Source: Dehalobacter restrictus DSM 9455 (lineage in GTDB: Bacteria; Bacillota; Desulfitobacteriia; Desulfitobacteriales; Syntrophobotulaceae). From it: a stretch of 64,000 nt of DNA. Numbering within the stretch: position 1 is the stretch's first letter; each line of letters opens with the position of its first letter. This document shows, one piece after another, positions 41,075 to 50,794 of the stretch. The position numbers and the translations under genes are program-made. Under the pieces are notes generated by a model. That model made no database searches and was not told where the DNA came from. It was given only the letters and a program-made list of their open reading frames with translations. The stretch covers positions 2,839,001 to 2,903,000 of the forward strand of contig NZ_CP007033.1 in assembly GCF_000512895.1 (NCBI RefSeq), given 5' to 3'.

Positions 41075-42310
41075 TCAGTTCTTCCTCTCTTGATCTAAAG
41101 TTCCGGATCGATTGCCTTTGGGCAGCAGCCTGTAAACTTCGGCATAGATTTCGCTTAAGGGAAGGTTATGCTCCCTGGCAAGTCTTTTACAGTCTTCATA
41201 TTCAGGTTTCGATTTGATTCTTTCCGCATCCAAATAAGAACATTTTACATTGACCGGACCGTACCGGGTCTGCACCAGCATATTCTCCCGGCAGAGCATC
41301 GTTTTTTCAACCGGATAACTGCGCAAGCCAATCGCCGATGTTTCCCGCAAAATAACTTCCCCGACAGCTGAAATCCCTTCCTTATTGACTAAGGCGCTTA
41401 ATTTTGACCCCGGCCGCCCCTTCTTCATGATCACCGGGGTTTTAAAGACGTCCAGGGCTCCAACAGCAACCATCTTTTCTTCAATATATTCATAGAATTC
41501 CGGATTCATATCATCAATATTCGTTTCCAGCATCCACTGTCTTTCCTGCTGTCTGAATCCGGGAGCAGTCTTTTCCGCTCTCTCCCCAAGATATACCCGT
41601 AGAATATTGGGTATTTCCAAATCCCGCCGGCCAATCCCATAACCGGTCCGGTGAATGATCAGATCCGCATTGTCCGTATATTCTTGAACATTCGCAGCCA
41701 GAATAGCCGCTCCTGTAGGCGTCGTCGTCTCAAAAGGCACGATTCCGGTCTTTACCGGGACGCCCTGGAGCAGCTCTGTTACGGCCGGTGCAGGAACCGG
41801 AAGCAGGCCATGCTTACAGCGCACAAATCCACCACCAAGTTCCACTTTGGAAGCGATGATCCTGTCAGCTTGCAAGTATTCCAGGCAAACAGCCGACCCG
41901 ACAATATCCAGAATCGCATCCACGGCCCCGACCTCATGAAAATGGACTTGATCGGCCTTTATTCCATGGACCCTTGCTTCCGCATCCGCCAGAATGGCAA
42001 ATGTCCGGATGCTTCTGTCTTTCACAGCTGCTGATAAATCACTTTCCCTGATCATTTTAGTGATATCAGCCAACGTTCTCGCCTGCTGGCCGGAATGGTG
42101 GCTCACGGGGTCTCCAACCGTTATCTCTACGCGTGTGCCTTCAATTCCATGTTTGCTTTCAGAACAGATGTTCATTGTATATTGCTCATTGATTTGAAGT
42201 TTAGCCAGCTCAGCGAGCAGATGATCCTCTGGGACGCCAAGATCGAGCATCGCTCCGAGATTCATATCTCCACTTATGCCGCTGAAACAGTCATAATAGA
42301 TAACTTTCAT
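41075..42310 (-). CDS. larC: Nickel insertion protein LarC (nickel-pincer cofactor)
   Basis: 411 residues from ATG 42310, with AGAGGTGG upstream. VIYYDCFSGISGDMNLGAMLD and the His-rich DQVHFHEVGAVDAILDIVG in parts, plus QWMLETNIDDMNPEFYEYI. LarC inserts nickel into the pyridinium dithiocarboxylate cofactor of LarA-type racemases. larA, larB and larE are not near. The stop of a 33-residue membrane peptide gene overlaps its start codon. Confidence 0.92.
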   Translation of the reverse strand: MKVIYYDCFSGISGDMNLGAMLDLGVPEDHLLAELAKLQINEQYTMNICSESKHGIEGTRVEITVGDPVSHHSGQQARTLADITKMIRESDLSAAVKDRSIRTFAILADAEARVHGIKADQVHFHEVGAVDAILDIVGSAVCLEYLQADRIIASKVELGGGFVRCKHGLLPVPAPAVTELLQGVPVKTGIVPFETTTPTGAAILAANVQEYTDNADLIIHRTGYGIGRRDLEIPNILRVYLGERAEKTAPGFRQQERQWMLETNIDDMNPEFYEYIEEKMVAVGALDVFKTPVIMKKGRPGSKLSALVNKEGISAVGEVILRETSAIGLRSYPVEKTMLCRENMLVQTRYGPVNVKCSYLDAERIKSKPEYEDCKRLAREHNLPLSEIYAEVYRLLPKGNRSGTLDQERKN

Positions 42311-42411
42311 CAGCCACCTCTTTTTACAGTTGCCACTACATTCATTCCCAAAAAATCCACCGCCGGAATGAGTACTGAAATAATCAGTCCCAGGATGAAC
42401 ATATCCAACAT
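42310..42411 (-). CDS. 33-residue membrane peptide upstream of larC
   Basis: Short ORF, ATG at 42411, AGAGGG eight bases upstream, ending in TGA whose A is the first base of the larC ATG (TGATG). Begins MLDMFILGLIISVLIPAVDF, one strongly hydrophobic helix, with a basic VKRGG tail. The overlap and ribosome site suggest a translated, coupled leader peptide or small membrane protein; no family is known to me. Confidence 0.55.
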   Translation of the reverse strand: MLDMFILGLIISVLIPAVDFLGMNVVATVKRGG

Positions 42412-42634
42412 TCTGATACCCTCTTTGAATCTTATTATACAAAATATCTTCGCTTAAAAATATCCCATTAGAAAAAAATAATCCCGTAACCGGTAATCAT
42501 AGGCCCCTACAGCGGCCTGATCTGCGCCAATCCATGTATAACATAAGAAAGCCCTTGTCAGACGGCAACCATATACCCTGCACGACAAATATGCCCCCAA
42601 AAGAAAGAACCGGAGAAAAATGAACAATAATATC

Positions 42635-42670
42635 AACAAACCCTAAGCATCTTCTTGCTTAGGGTTTGTT
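42635..42670. terminator. Bidirectional intrinsic terminator after the chemoreceptor gene
   Basis: aacaaaccctaagca / tgcttagggtttgtt, a perfect 15-bp stem with a 6-base loop, 27 bases past the chemoreceptor stop. Confidence 0.9.
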
Positions 42671-42696
42671 CTATGTGGAACATCCATAAATTGAGC

Positions 42697-43848
42697 TTAT
42701 AAAGTCTTTGCCATCTCATTTAATTCTCCACACATTGCGGTAATTTCCTCAATGCTTGCTGTGACTTGTTCTGTTGCTGCGGCCTGTTCCTGGCTGGCAT
42801 GCAATGAACTTTTACTCATATCTCCAGCATCATTCACTTTAGCTTTGATGGTATCCGTTAATTCCTGGATCCGGGGAACAGTGCTCTTAGATTGTTCTGA
42901 AAGCTTTCTTATTTCTTCCGCCACAACACCAAATCCTCTGCCTGATTCCCCGGCTCGGGCGGCCTCAATTGCTGCGTTCAGACCAAGCATTTTTGTCTCG
43001 TCCGCTATTTCTTTTATGAAGACAGAAACCTTATTAATTTCTTCAGAAAGGCCGATAATTTCCTTAATATTGTTGTTCAGATTTTGTTCGTTGGAGTGAA
43101 TACTCGTAGCCTCCGCTGCGAGCTCTTCAATCGCTGCAGAAATTGCAGACAAGCCGTCTTCAAGATTTCCTGAAATAATGCGCAGGTGTGCTGCTGTTTT
43201 TTTGGGGATAATGACTCCCAGAGAAGCGACTATTTCGTCAGGATTGTCTTCGTCAAAGAGCGGGTAATTTGTTTCTAAAACAGGGAAACCATATATCTCT
43301 GCTCCACCTTCTTTTGAAATAGGCTTTTTCGTTTTGATGGTCCGGGCAGCAACATCTTCTTCCAGAATAGCATGACCAACAGGAAGAGATGATATATCAA
43401 ATTTTTGAGAAGCCTGCCGGTAAACAACTTGAGTTAAATCCGTCATGTAAATAACCGAACCTTCATCGAACATCTCAGCCAAAACAGGAGCAAAATCCTT
43501 AAAGGCAGCAGCCACAGGGTGTAATTTCGGTAGAAAAACAGAAAATGCACCGAAAACATTGTCAGTATCATCAATAATTGGCATAGCGACAATGATGAGC
43601 CGTTGACCATAGACGGTCCGGGGAACATTCTGTGAGACTGTTTTTTTATTACGCACTGCATTCATCATCACGCCGTTGCTCTCAACATGATTCCCGACCT
43701 CAAACGAATCTAAGTGGAAAGAATCTGAAGAGAATCTCCAAACAACCGTATCTCCTTCCGTTACGCAAAACATAATTCCGCCCGGAACCAAATGGCCTAG
43801 GGTTTCTGCCAAGAATTTGCATGAATCTAAAGCCGAAAACTTAATCAT
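42697..43848 (-). CDS. Soluble methyl-accepting chemotaxis protein
   Basis: 383 residues from ATG 43848 (GGAGGA upstream). No membrane helix, so it is cytoplasmic. Residues about 26-108 and 133-216 look like two copies of one sensor module, both ending in a strand-rich stretch ([16 protein letters not shown]). The signalling domain carries the hairpin tip [26 protein letters not shown] (in parts) and is short. cheW is 16 bases upstream in the same operon. Ligand unknown. Confidence 0.88.
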   Translation of the reverse strand: MIKFSALDSCKFLAETLGHLVPGGIMFCVTEGDTVVWRFSSDSFHLDSFEVGNHVESNGVMMNAVRNKKTVSQNVPRTVYGQRLIIVAMPIIDDTDNVFGAFSVFLPKLHPVAAAFKDFAPVLAEMFDEGSVIYMTDLTQVVYRQASQKFDISSLPVGHAILEEDVAARTIKTKKPISKEGGAEIYGFPVLETNYPLFDEDNPDEIVASLGVIIPKKTAAHLRIISGNLEDGLSAISAAIEELAAEATSIHSNEQNLNNNIKEIIGLSEEINKVSVFIKEIADETKMLGLNAAIEAARAGESGRGFGVVAEEIRKLSEQSKSTVPRIQELTDTIKAKVNDAGDMSKSSLHASQEQAAATEQVTASIEEITAMCGELNEMAKTL

Positions 43849-43864
43849 ATTTGTTCCTCCATTT

Positions 43865-44311
43865 TTAACTAACAGATGCAAATATTTCGTTTTTTAATTT
43901 CGTGACATCCAGAAGCATAATCAAGCGATCCTCAACTTTACAGATCCCTTTGATGCAATTATTGCCTAAATGAGCAATTTCGACATATAAGCTTTCGATG
44001 GACTCTTCACCTACACTCAGAACCTCGGAAACGTCATCCACAATATTGCCTAAAAGCATTCCTTCCAGGTTAAGTACCAGCAACCGGCTGTCATTTTCTG
44101 TTTCCGTGTTTTCAACACCAAATCTTTTTCTAAGGTCTACCACGGGAATAACCTGATCTCTGAGGTTTAACATACCTTCTATGAAAGAAGGCATGTTCGG
44201 CACTTTGGTAATGTTTTTGGGAATTCGTATTATTTCCTGGGCACAAAAAATGTCAATGCCGTAATATTCTTTGCCCACAGCAAACACCACCATTTGAATA
44301 TTTTTCAACAT
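43865..44311 (-). CDS. cheW: CheW-family chemotaxis adaptor
   Basis: 148 residues. [43 protein letters not shown] in parts, and a C-terminal [18 protein letters not shown], all CheW-like. Links the neighbouring receptor to a CheA kinase not present here. Divergent from the AraC gene, with 257 AT-rich bases between. Confidence 0.93.
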   Translation of the reverse strand: MLKNIQMVVFAVGKEYYGIDIFCAQEIIRIPKNITKVPNMPSFIEGMLNLRDQVIPVVDLRKRFGVENTETENDSRLLVLNLEGMLLGNIVDDVSEVLSVGEESIESLYVEIAHLGNNCIKGICKVEDRLIMLLDVTKLKNEIFASVS

Positions 44312-44568
44312 ATCACCTCCTTTTTTATAGTTATTTATATCGTATTTTTTATGCTATCGTTTAAATGGGTTATATCAAAATGATAGACTAAAGCTAATAA
44401 TCCCAAACAGAAACTTTTTTAATAAATTTAAAATATTTTTCCAAAATAAGAAAAAAGCAACAAACATTATTATAGCTTTATAAATAATTAATATTGATAA
44501 AATATTTAGATAATTGAAACAATATTTGGCTAAACGTACTAGATAAAAGAGGAAAGGAGAAAAATGTG

Positions 44569-45828
44569 ATGCAGCAGAAAGAAATAGTCAGAAAAATTGT
44601 CGAAACATTTTATGGTGCTACAGAAATTACAACCTTGTACATCCCGTTAACACTGGTTAATCGCCCTTCAATTCTAAGAGGATCCAACTATACATTCTTG
44701 ATGGACTATTTTGAGTTTGGTGAAATCATCAATTTTCTTACAGCTTTGTTTGAACAAGACTCTTTTGACTTGAATACTTATCATACTGTTATTACCAAGA
44801 ACTTCTTTGTCTATAACATTGTGATGATCGGGTACAAAACAAAAAAAATAGGAGCGGTGGTTTCTGGGCCGCTCATCGTTCATGATCCTCCAGAAATAGT
44901 TCTGGATAATATTCTCAGGTCTCAATTATTATCCTTTCAGAAAAAGCAGGAGTTCAAGACCGCATTGAAAACAGTGCCTTTGACCACTTTAAAACGTATT
45001 GATTACCTAGGAAGATTTCTCCTTGTGTTATGTAAACCCAATATCAAGACATTAGTCGGCTCGAAGCAAAATTTTCACTGCTGGGAAGAAAGAGATCCCA
45101 AGGCAGGATATAAGAATTTGCTTAATCCCTGTCTGGAGGAGGATAGAAAAAGCCATTATGACATGATTTATTTTTTTCTTAAGAGTGCTAGAGATAACAT
45201 CATCCGCGGAGATGAAAAAGGAATACAACTGCTTCTCAGAAAATCCGGGGACTTGCTATGGCAAACACGGGCCTACGATGAGCAATATATTTCTTCCCTA
45301 AAATTAAATTGCATCATTACAGGCAGCATCTGCTGTCTTTACGCCATTCAGGGAAATGCTCCCTATGAACGGATGATGTCTCTGCTGGAGCGTTTTATTG
45401 TCAAGATAAATAAACAGAGTTCACCTGAAGAGATTATTATTCAAATGGTAGAAATCTCTAAAGTGTTTACACACGCCGTTTCTGTCTTAACCTGTAAGGA
45501 ATATTCGATCCATATAAACCGGGCTTTACAGTATATCAAACGTTATTATGCTGAAAAGATCACTTTAAATCAGCTGGCCAGGTATCTTAGCTTAAGCCCT
45601 TCATATCTTTCCAGTCAAATAAACAAAGAAACACACTTAACACTTGCAGGCAATATTAATAAAATCCGGATTGAGCAAAGCAAGGATCTTTTGCTGAATT
45701 CCAATAAGCCCATTAAGGAGATTGCTGATGCGGTGGGGTATAACTATCAAAACCATTTTAATTCTATTTTTAAAGGCATAGTTGGGATGACCCCACTAGA
45801 ATTTCGAAAAAAAGGATTCTTAAGATAA
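44569..45828 (+). CDS. AraC-family transcriptional regulator
   Basis: 419 residues from ATG 44569 (a GTG one codon earlier is possible; AAAGGAG upstream). An N-terminal sensory region of about 280 residues I cannot name, with cysteines, then the double helix-turn-helix: IKRYYAEKITLNQLARYLSLSPSYLSSQINKE in parts and NSNKPIKEIADAVGYNYQNHFNSIFK. Stands between the chemotaxis pair and the cobalamin cluster; its targets are unknown. Confidence 0.9.
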   Translation: MQQKEIVRKIVETFYGATEITTLYIPLTLVNRPSILRGSNYTFLMDYFEFGEIINFLTALFEQDSFDLNTYHTVITKNFFVYNIVMIGYKTKKIGAVVSGPLIVHDPPEIVLDNILRSQLLSFQKKQEFKTALKTVPLTTLKRIDYLGRFLLVLCKPNIKTLVGSKQNFHCWEERDPKAGYKNLLNPCLEEDRKSHYDMIYFFLKSARDNIIRGDEKGIQLLLRKSGDLLWQTRAYDEQYISSLKLNCIITGSICCLYAIQGNAPYERMMSLLERFIVKINKQSSPEEIIIQMVEISKVFTHAVSVLTCKEYSIHINRALQYIKRYYAEKITLNQLARYLSLSPSYLSSQINKETHLTLAGNINKIRIEQSKDLLLNSNKPIKEIADAVGYNYQNHFNSIFKGIVGMTPLEFRKKGFLR

Positions 45829-45926
45829 ATTAAAACATCCGGCACATTGCTTAAATGCCCGAACGTTTTTTAGTCTCTATTATTAAATTTCTGGGAACAA
45901 GTCTTTTATTTATTCGGATGTCATCT

Positions 45927-45950
45927 AATCTCCAATATCGGAGATTTCTT
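45927..45950 (+). terminator. Possible terminator after the AraC gene
   Basis: aatctcc (45927-45933) pairs with ggagatt (45940-45946), followed by TCTTT. Short tail, so only moderately supported. Confidence 0.4.
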
Positions 45951-46046
45951 TAAGTTTCTTGCTTCGTGGCGTATACGCGGGCACACCTAACGGCTTACAA
46001 TGTCAAATTGTCAAGGTGTAGGTGTCGTTTGACCATAGGTCAAAAT

Positions 46047-46673
46047 TTAGAGCGAATAAAGAAGTGCATTGCAAATGGCTGCAGCAACATTGCTTCCGCC
46101 TTTTCGGCCTCTGGCTACGATATAGGGAACGCCGGAAAGCATGATCAGCTCTTTAGACTGCACAACGTTGACAAAGCCGACGGGAACTCCAATCACCAGC
46201 ACCGGCTTAATCTGTCCTGAGCGAATAAGCTGGTCCAGTCTGATCAGTGCTGTCGGTGCATTTCCGACGGCGATGATCAACGGTTCCGGAATGGTACTGG
46301 CCTTCTCCATGCAAACAGCCGCGCGTGTGCTGCCCTTTTCCTTTGCTTCCTGTGCTACATCCTGATCGGATATAAAGCAGTAAACCTTTCCGCCATATGC
46401 GCCTAGTTTGCCGGCATTAATTCCAACGCTGGCCATTTTTGTATCTGTTAATATCGATGCCCCATTTTTAATGGCACTAAGCGCAATCTGCACGACATTG
46501 TCGGAAAAACACAAGTTATGGACATAATCAAAATCCGCCGAAGTATGGATCACCCGCTTGATGATTGGGGCTTTCTCCATATCCAGTTGAATATCCCCAA
46601 GCTCTTCCGTGATGATCTCAAAGCTTCTTTTTTCAATCTCCTCTGGCAGTACATTTTCAAATCGATGCTCCAT
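46047..46673 (-). CDS. cbiC: Cobalt-precorrin-8 methylmutase
   Basis: Moves the C11 methyl to C12 to give cobyrinate. 208 residues, with catalytic His43 in IHTSADFDY and GVPVGFVNVVQSKE. Last gene of the cob operon; the following enzymes (cbiA, cbiP and later) are not in this window. Confidence 0.94.
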   Translation of the reverse strand: MEHRFENVLPEEIEKRSFEIITEELGDIQLDMEKAPIIKRVIHTSADFDYVHNLCFSDNVVQIALSAIKNGASILTDTKMASVGINAGKLGAYGGKVYCFISDQDVAQEAKEKGSTRAAVCMEKASTIPEPLIIAVGNAPTALIRLDQLIRSGQIKPVLVIGVPVGFVNVVQSKELIMLSGVPYIVARGRKGGSNVAAAICNALLYSL

Positions 46674-46738
46674 GATTATTTACCTTCCTACTTTTTCTGG
46701 GTTAATATTTGGGGGCGCATTTTGATCCATGGCTTATT

Positions 46739-48007
46739 TTAGCTTTCTTTATGCGCTATGCTTACTCCAACAGGCCAGACCGATAACACAAACACTGGGT
46801 TCTGTCCCGTAAAGAGATGATAATTCGCCAGTTTTCTGGCTTTGGAGACCATTACTTGAACAATCTCTACGTCATAAACAGTCTGATCGTTATAGTAATC
46901 CATGGCTTCATTCAGGGTTTCCAGCGTAATTGCATTGATAACAATTCCCGCAACCGGGTTTTTGGCATAAACCATATCGAGTATTTCCTTCAAATTACCG
47001 CTGCTGCCGCCGATAAAAACCCTATCCGGGGGCGGAAGCTCTGCAATACCGTCCGGTGCCGTATTTTTGATAACAACAAGATTTTTTACACCGAATTTCT
47101 CTTTATTCCTTTGGATGAGCTCTACCGCCTGATCTTTTTTTTCGATCGCATAGACAAATCCATCCGACTGCTGCAGTGCCATTTCAAGTGCAACAGAACC
47201 GGTCCCGGCGCCAATGTCGTAGGTGGTATCACCCTGGCGGAGACGTAGCTTAGAGAGAGAAACCGCCCGGACCTCCTGTTTGGTCATCGGCACATCACCA
47301 CGCACAAACCATTCATCTGGAAGCCCGTGCGTGATGCAGGCCCGGTCCAGCGGCGTAACATTTTCGATTATCATGACGCTCAGTGAGGCGAAAGGCTGTT
47401 CAATAAATTCTTGGGCCTTTCCGATGCAAATCCTCTCATCCGGATAAGATAGGTTTTCACCAATACTTACTTTGACATGAGCTAAGCCGAAATCACACAG
47501 TCTCCTGCAGATGGATTCCGGATTCTGGTCTCCACCTGTCAGAACGAATACCTTCTTGTTATTTGTCACTTTTCCAACGATATTATTGGCTCTGCCATGC
47601 AGGCTGCAGATCACGGCATCATCCCAGGCAGTTCTGAGCTTCGAGGCAAAATACTGAAGTGATCCAATTCCGCAAATCAAGCGGATGTTTGGTGAAGCCA
47701 CGAGGTTTTCGGATTCCAGAGTACCGAGGAGCGACTTTGCCAGGCTGTAGAAGCCAACATCCCCAGATACCAGAACAGAAACTTCATAGGAGCATGTGCC
47801 GACCGATTGCAGCGTATGCAGAAGTTCCCTGATCTGCCGATCCTGGGTCGCATAATATAAGTCTTTTCCATCTGCTAAGTTCATCAATCCTGCCAGGATA
47901 CGCTTATCACCAATCAGACATTGGCTTCGTTCTATTGCCTCCGCTGCCTCACGAGTCAGCTGCAGGAGATTGCCTGGGCCCATGCCAATGATGTTCAGCT
48001 GCAGCAT
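46739..48007 (-). CDS. cbiET: Cobalt-precorrin-7 methyltransferase / cobalt-precorrin-6B decarboxylase fusion
   Basis: 422 residues. CbiE half (1-200): IIGMGPGNLLQLT and VLVSGDVGFYSLA of the SAM-dependent corrin methylase fold. CbiT half (from about 210): GLPDEWFVRGDVPMTKQEVRA and YDIGAGTGSVALEMA. The fusion methylates C5 and C15 and decarboxylates the C12 acetate. Its start overlaps cbiX by 13 bases. Confidence 0.94.
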   Translation of the reverse strand: MLQLNIIGMGPGNLLQLTREAAEAIERSQCLIGDKRILAGLMNLADGKDLYYATQDRQIRELLHTLQSVGTCSYEVSVLVSGDVGFYSLAKSLLGTLESENLVASPNIRLICGIGSLQYFASKLRTAWDDAVICSLHGRANNIVGKVTNNKKVFVLTGGDQNPESICRRLCDFGLAHVKVSIGENLSYPDERICIGKAQEFIEQPFASLSVMIIENVTPLDRACITHGLPDEWFVRGDVPMTKQEVRAVSLSKLRLRQGDTTYDIGAGTGSVALEMALQQSDGFVYAIEKKDQAVELIQRNKEKFGVKNLVVIKNTAPDGIAELPPPDRVFIGGSSGNLKEILDMVYAKNPVAGIVINAITLETLNEAMDYYNDQTVYDVEIVQVMVSKARKLANYHLFTGQNPVFVLSVWPVGVSIAHKES

Positions 48008-48390
48008 TTTGCGTCACCGCTCATTTCCTTTATCCGATCGACAACAATTTGTGCAAGTCTCTTATCTGCCCCCAAAGTTTGTCCAAAGCTGATTTTTACA
48101 TTGGGGTATTCTTTCAAGAATTCATCAATTTCAGCCGGAATATCCTCCAGGATATGAATACCAGCAAACAGGAAATACGGAATGACCTTGATCTCTGTAA
48201 CTCCCCGGTCAACAAGTTTTTTCAGGCCAGTTTCCAGATTGTTAGCGGAGAATTGTAAGAACGCATATTCAATTAAATTAGTATTGAGTCCAGACTTCAG
48301 TTCTTCCTTAACCATCTCAATGATTTTCTGCAGCGTATTTTCCGTTTCACTTTGTCTGCTACCGTGAGCTAAGATTAAAATTCCCGTCAT
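47995..48390 (-). CDS. cbiX: Sirohydrochlorin cobaltochelatase, short CbiX
   Basis: 131 residues from ATG 48390 (GGGAAGAG upstream; a longer ATG adds unlike residues). Metal-binding His9 in ILAHGSRQ and a second His in FAGIHILEDIP. The short single-domain form works as a dimer. Inserts Co2+ early, the hallmark of the anaerobic pathway. Ends in GDAKCCS. Confidence 0.9.
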   Translation of the reverse strand: MTGILILAHGSRQSETENTLQKIIEMVKEELKSGLNTNLIEYAFLQFSANNLETGLKKLVDRGVTEIKVIPYFLFAGIHILEDIPAEIDEFLKEYPNVKISFGQTLGADKRLAQIVVDRIKEMSGDAKCCS

Positions 48391-48475
48391 CGCACTCTTC
48401 CCTTTCCAAAAAAATTCCTTAATTAAAAATTCTAACTCCATTACCTGGTATTCTAATGAAATCGGTTATTCAAAT

Positions 48476-49753
48476 TTAGAGAGATCTTAAGGCCTTCTCT
48501 GCACACTCCAGCGTCCGGTCAATATCCACTCCCGTATGGGAATTAGAGATAAATACCGCTTCAAATTGCGCAGGGGCAAGATAAATTCCCTGATCCAGCA
48601 TGGCACTGAAGAATCGTCCATACATCTTCGTATCACTGGTCAAGGCATCGGTATAATTATAGACTTCCCGTTCGGTAAACAACAGCGTTGAAAGCGAGCC
48701 GATACTGTTTACCGTCGCCTTTAGGCCTCTAGCTTTGATCAGTTCCCGTAATCCGTTGCTTAGTCTTGCTGAGAGACTATCAATATGCGTATAGATCTGC
48801 GGGTTGTTTTTAAGAATAGACAGTTGAGCAATGCCTGCAGCCATGGCCACAGGGTTTCCGCTTAAGGTTCCTGCCTGATAGACTCCTCCGCAGGGTGCGA
48901 CCTGCTGCATAATTTCTTTTCTTCCGCCATATGCCCCGACCGGCATGCCGCCGCCAATAATTTTTCCAAAAGCCGTTAAATCCGGCTTGATTCCAAACAG
49001 TTCCTGGGCTCCGCCAAGACCAAGCCTGAATCCGGTAATAACCTCATCGGCAATGAGCAATGTGCTGTTTTCAGTACAAAGCTTTTGCAGTTCCTGCAGG
49101 AAACCCGGCTTCGGCAGGACAACACCCATATTGGCAGGTACAAGCTCAACGATCACTGCTGCAACCTGGTCTTTATTGTTTTCAAATAAGGCCTGCACAC
49201 TGTCAATATCATTAAATACCGCCGTCAGGGTATCAACGGCGCATCCCGGAGGAACACCGAGGCTGCTCGGTACGCCGGAGGACATAACCCCTGATCCTGC
49301 CTTGACCAGCATTGCATCGCTATGCCCATGGTAACAACCTTCAAATTTTATGATTTTATTTCTACCGGTAAAGCCACGGGCTGCACGCACTGCGCTCATC
49401 GTTGCTTCTGTTCCGGAATTGACCATCCGAATCATTTCAATCGACGGAACTAGGTCAAAGATCAATTGGGCCATCATGACCTCTGCTTCTGTAGCAGCCC
49501 CAAAACTCAAGCCATTTTCAGCCGCTGCCGTCACTGCTTTGAGCACTTCCGGGTTGGCATGTCCGAGGATCATCGGCCCCCAAGAGCCGATATAGTCGAT
49601 ATACTCGTTACCGTCTACATCATAGAGTCTTGCCTCTTTGGCGTGGCTGATAAAGCGCGGCGTATCGCCGACAGACTGAAAATTACGCACAGGGCTGTTG
49701 ACTCCGCCGGGCATCAGCTGTTTAGCCTTTTCATATAATATTTCCGATTTCAT
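48476..49753 (-). CDS. hemL: Glutamate-1-semialdehyde 2,1-aminomutase
   Basis: Makes 5-aminolevulinate. 425 residues. GGVNSPVRNF at the start, RMVNSGTEATMSA, FEGCYHGHSDAML and the PLP lysine in LTAFGKIIGGGMPVGAYGG. Part of the C5 pathway with hemA in the same operon. Confidence 0.97.
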   Translation of the reverse strand: MKSEILYEKAKQLMPGGVNSPVRNFQSVGDTPRFISHAKEARLYDVDGNEYIDYIGSWGPMILGHANPEVLKAVTAAAENGLSFGAATEAEVMMAQLIFDLVPSIEMIRMVNSGTEATMSAVRAARGFTGRNKIIKFEGCYHGHSDAMLVKAGSGVMSSGVPSSLGVPPGCAVDTLTAVFNDIDSVQALFENNKDQVAAVIVELVPANMGVVLPKPGFLQELQKLCTENSTLLIADEVITGFRLGLGGAQELFGIKPDLTAFGKIIGGGMPVGAYGGRKEIMQQVAPCGGVYQAGTLSGNPVAMAAGIAQLSILKNNPQIYTHIDSLSARLSNGLRELIKARGLKATVNSIGSLSTLLFTEREVYNYTDALTSDTKMYGRFFSAMLDQGIYLAPAQFEAVFISNSHTGVDIDRTLECAEKALRSL

Positions 49754-49783
49754 AGCTTGTACCTGCCTTTTAACTGTAAAATC

Positions 49784-50794
49784 TTAACCGATTCTTCCTT
49801 CACTGATATACGCCGCAATCTCCGGTGCAAAATATGTGATCAGCATATCGGTTCCTGCCCGGAAAAAACTCACGGTTGTTTCGCAGATCATCGCGGCTTC
49901 ATCAATCATTCCGGCCTTCGCTGCAGTCTTGATCATGCTGTACTCTCCGCTGACACTGTAAGCAGCCAGGGGAAGGTCAAACGTCTCTTTGAGCTTGGCA
50001 ATCACATCCAGGTAAGCCAGAGCCGGTTTGACCATCAAAATGTCCGCCCCTTCCAGCACATCAAGTTCTGATTCCCGGACGGCTTCCCGCAGATTATGAT
50101 AATCCATTTGATAAGTTTTCCGGTCTCCGAAAGACGGTGCACATCCGGCTGCCTCCCGAAAAGGTCCATAGAAGGAGGATGCATACTTGGCCGAATAGGA
50201 CATAATCGGTAGGGTCGTAAAATGGTGTTGGTCCAACGCTTCGCGGATGGCTTGTACCCGTCCATCCATCATATCGGATGGCGCTACCATATCTGCACCG
50301 GCCTGGGCATGGGATACTGCCACTTTGGCCAGTATTGACAGAGTACCGTCATTATCCACTTCCTTGCCTTTTAATAGGCCGCAATGTCCGTGACTGGTAT
50401 ATTCGCAAAGGCATACATCTGTAATGACATTAATCTGTGGAAAGCTCGACTTGATTTTCCGAACAGCCTGCTGCAGGGCACCGTTTTCGTTATAGGCCTC
50501 ACTTCCGGTCTCATCCTTGCGACTGTGCTCCGGTACCCCGAAAAGCAGAACACTGCCGATACCAGCCTTGATGACGGTTTCCACCGCATGTTCAACCCGG
50601 TCCGGGCTGTAGCGCTTCTGGCCGTCCATCACTGCGATATTTTCTTCAATTCCACTGCCTTCCTTGATAAATATCGGGTAGATCAGGGCACTTTTAGAAA
50701 GACGAGTTTCACGTACCAACTCCCGGGTAACGTTGTCTTTTCTAAGTCTTCTAGGTCTGATCACTTCTATAGATTCCTCCTTATTCCTGAGCAA
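49784..50794 (-). CDS. hemB: Porphobilinogen synthase (zinc type)
   Basis: 336 residues. Active-site lysines in MSYSAKYASSFYGPFREA and ILMVKPALAYLD. The cysteine-rich DVCLCEYTSHGHCG marks the zinc-dependent class. Start overlaps the cobA-hemD stop by 14 bases. Confidence 0.97.
   Translation of the reverse strand: MLRNKEESIEVIRPRRLRKDNVTRELVRETRLSKSALIYPIFIKEGSGIEENIAVMDGQKRYSPDRVEHAVETVIKAGIGSVLLFGVPEHSRKDETGSEAYNENGALQQAVRKIKSSFPQINVITDVCLCEYTSHGHCGLLKGKEVDNDGTLSILAKVAVSHAQAGADMVAPSDMMDGRVQAIREALDQHHFTTLPIMSYSAKYASSFYGPFREAAGCAPSFGDRKTYQMDYHNLREAVRESELDVLEGADILMVKPALAYLDVIAKLKETFDLPLAAYSVSGEYSMIKTAAKAGMIDEAAMICETTVSFFRAGTDMLITYFAPEIAAYISEGRIG

Noticed and set aside
42454-42639. 61-residue ORF next to the 42.6-kb terminator
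   Set aside because: No ribosome site and no recognisable similarity; likely chance.
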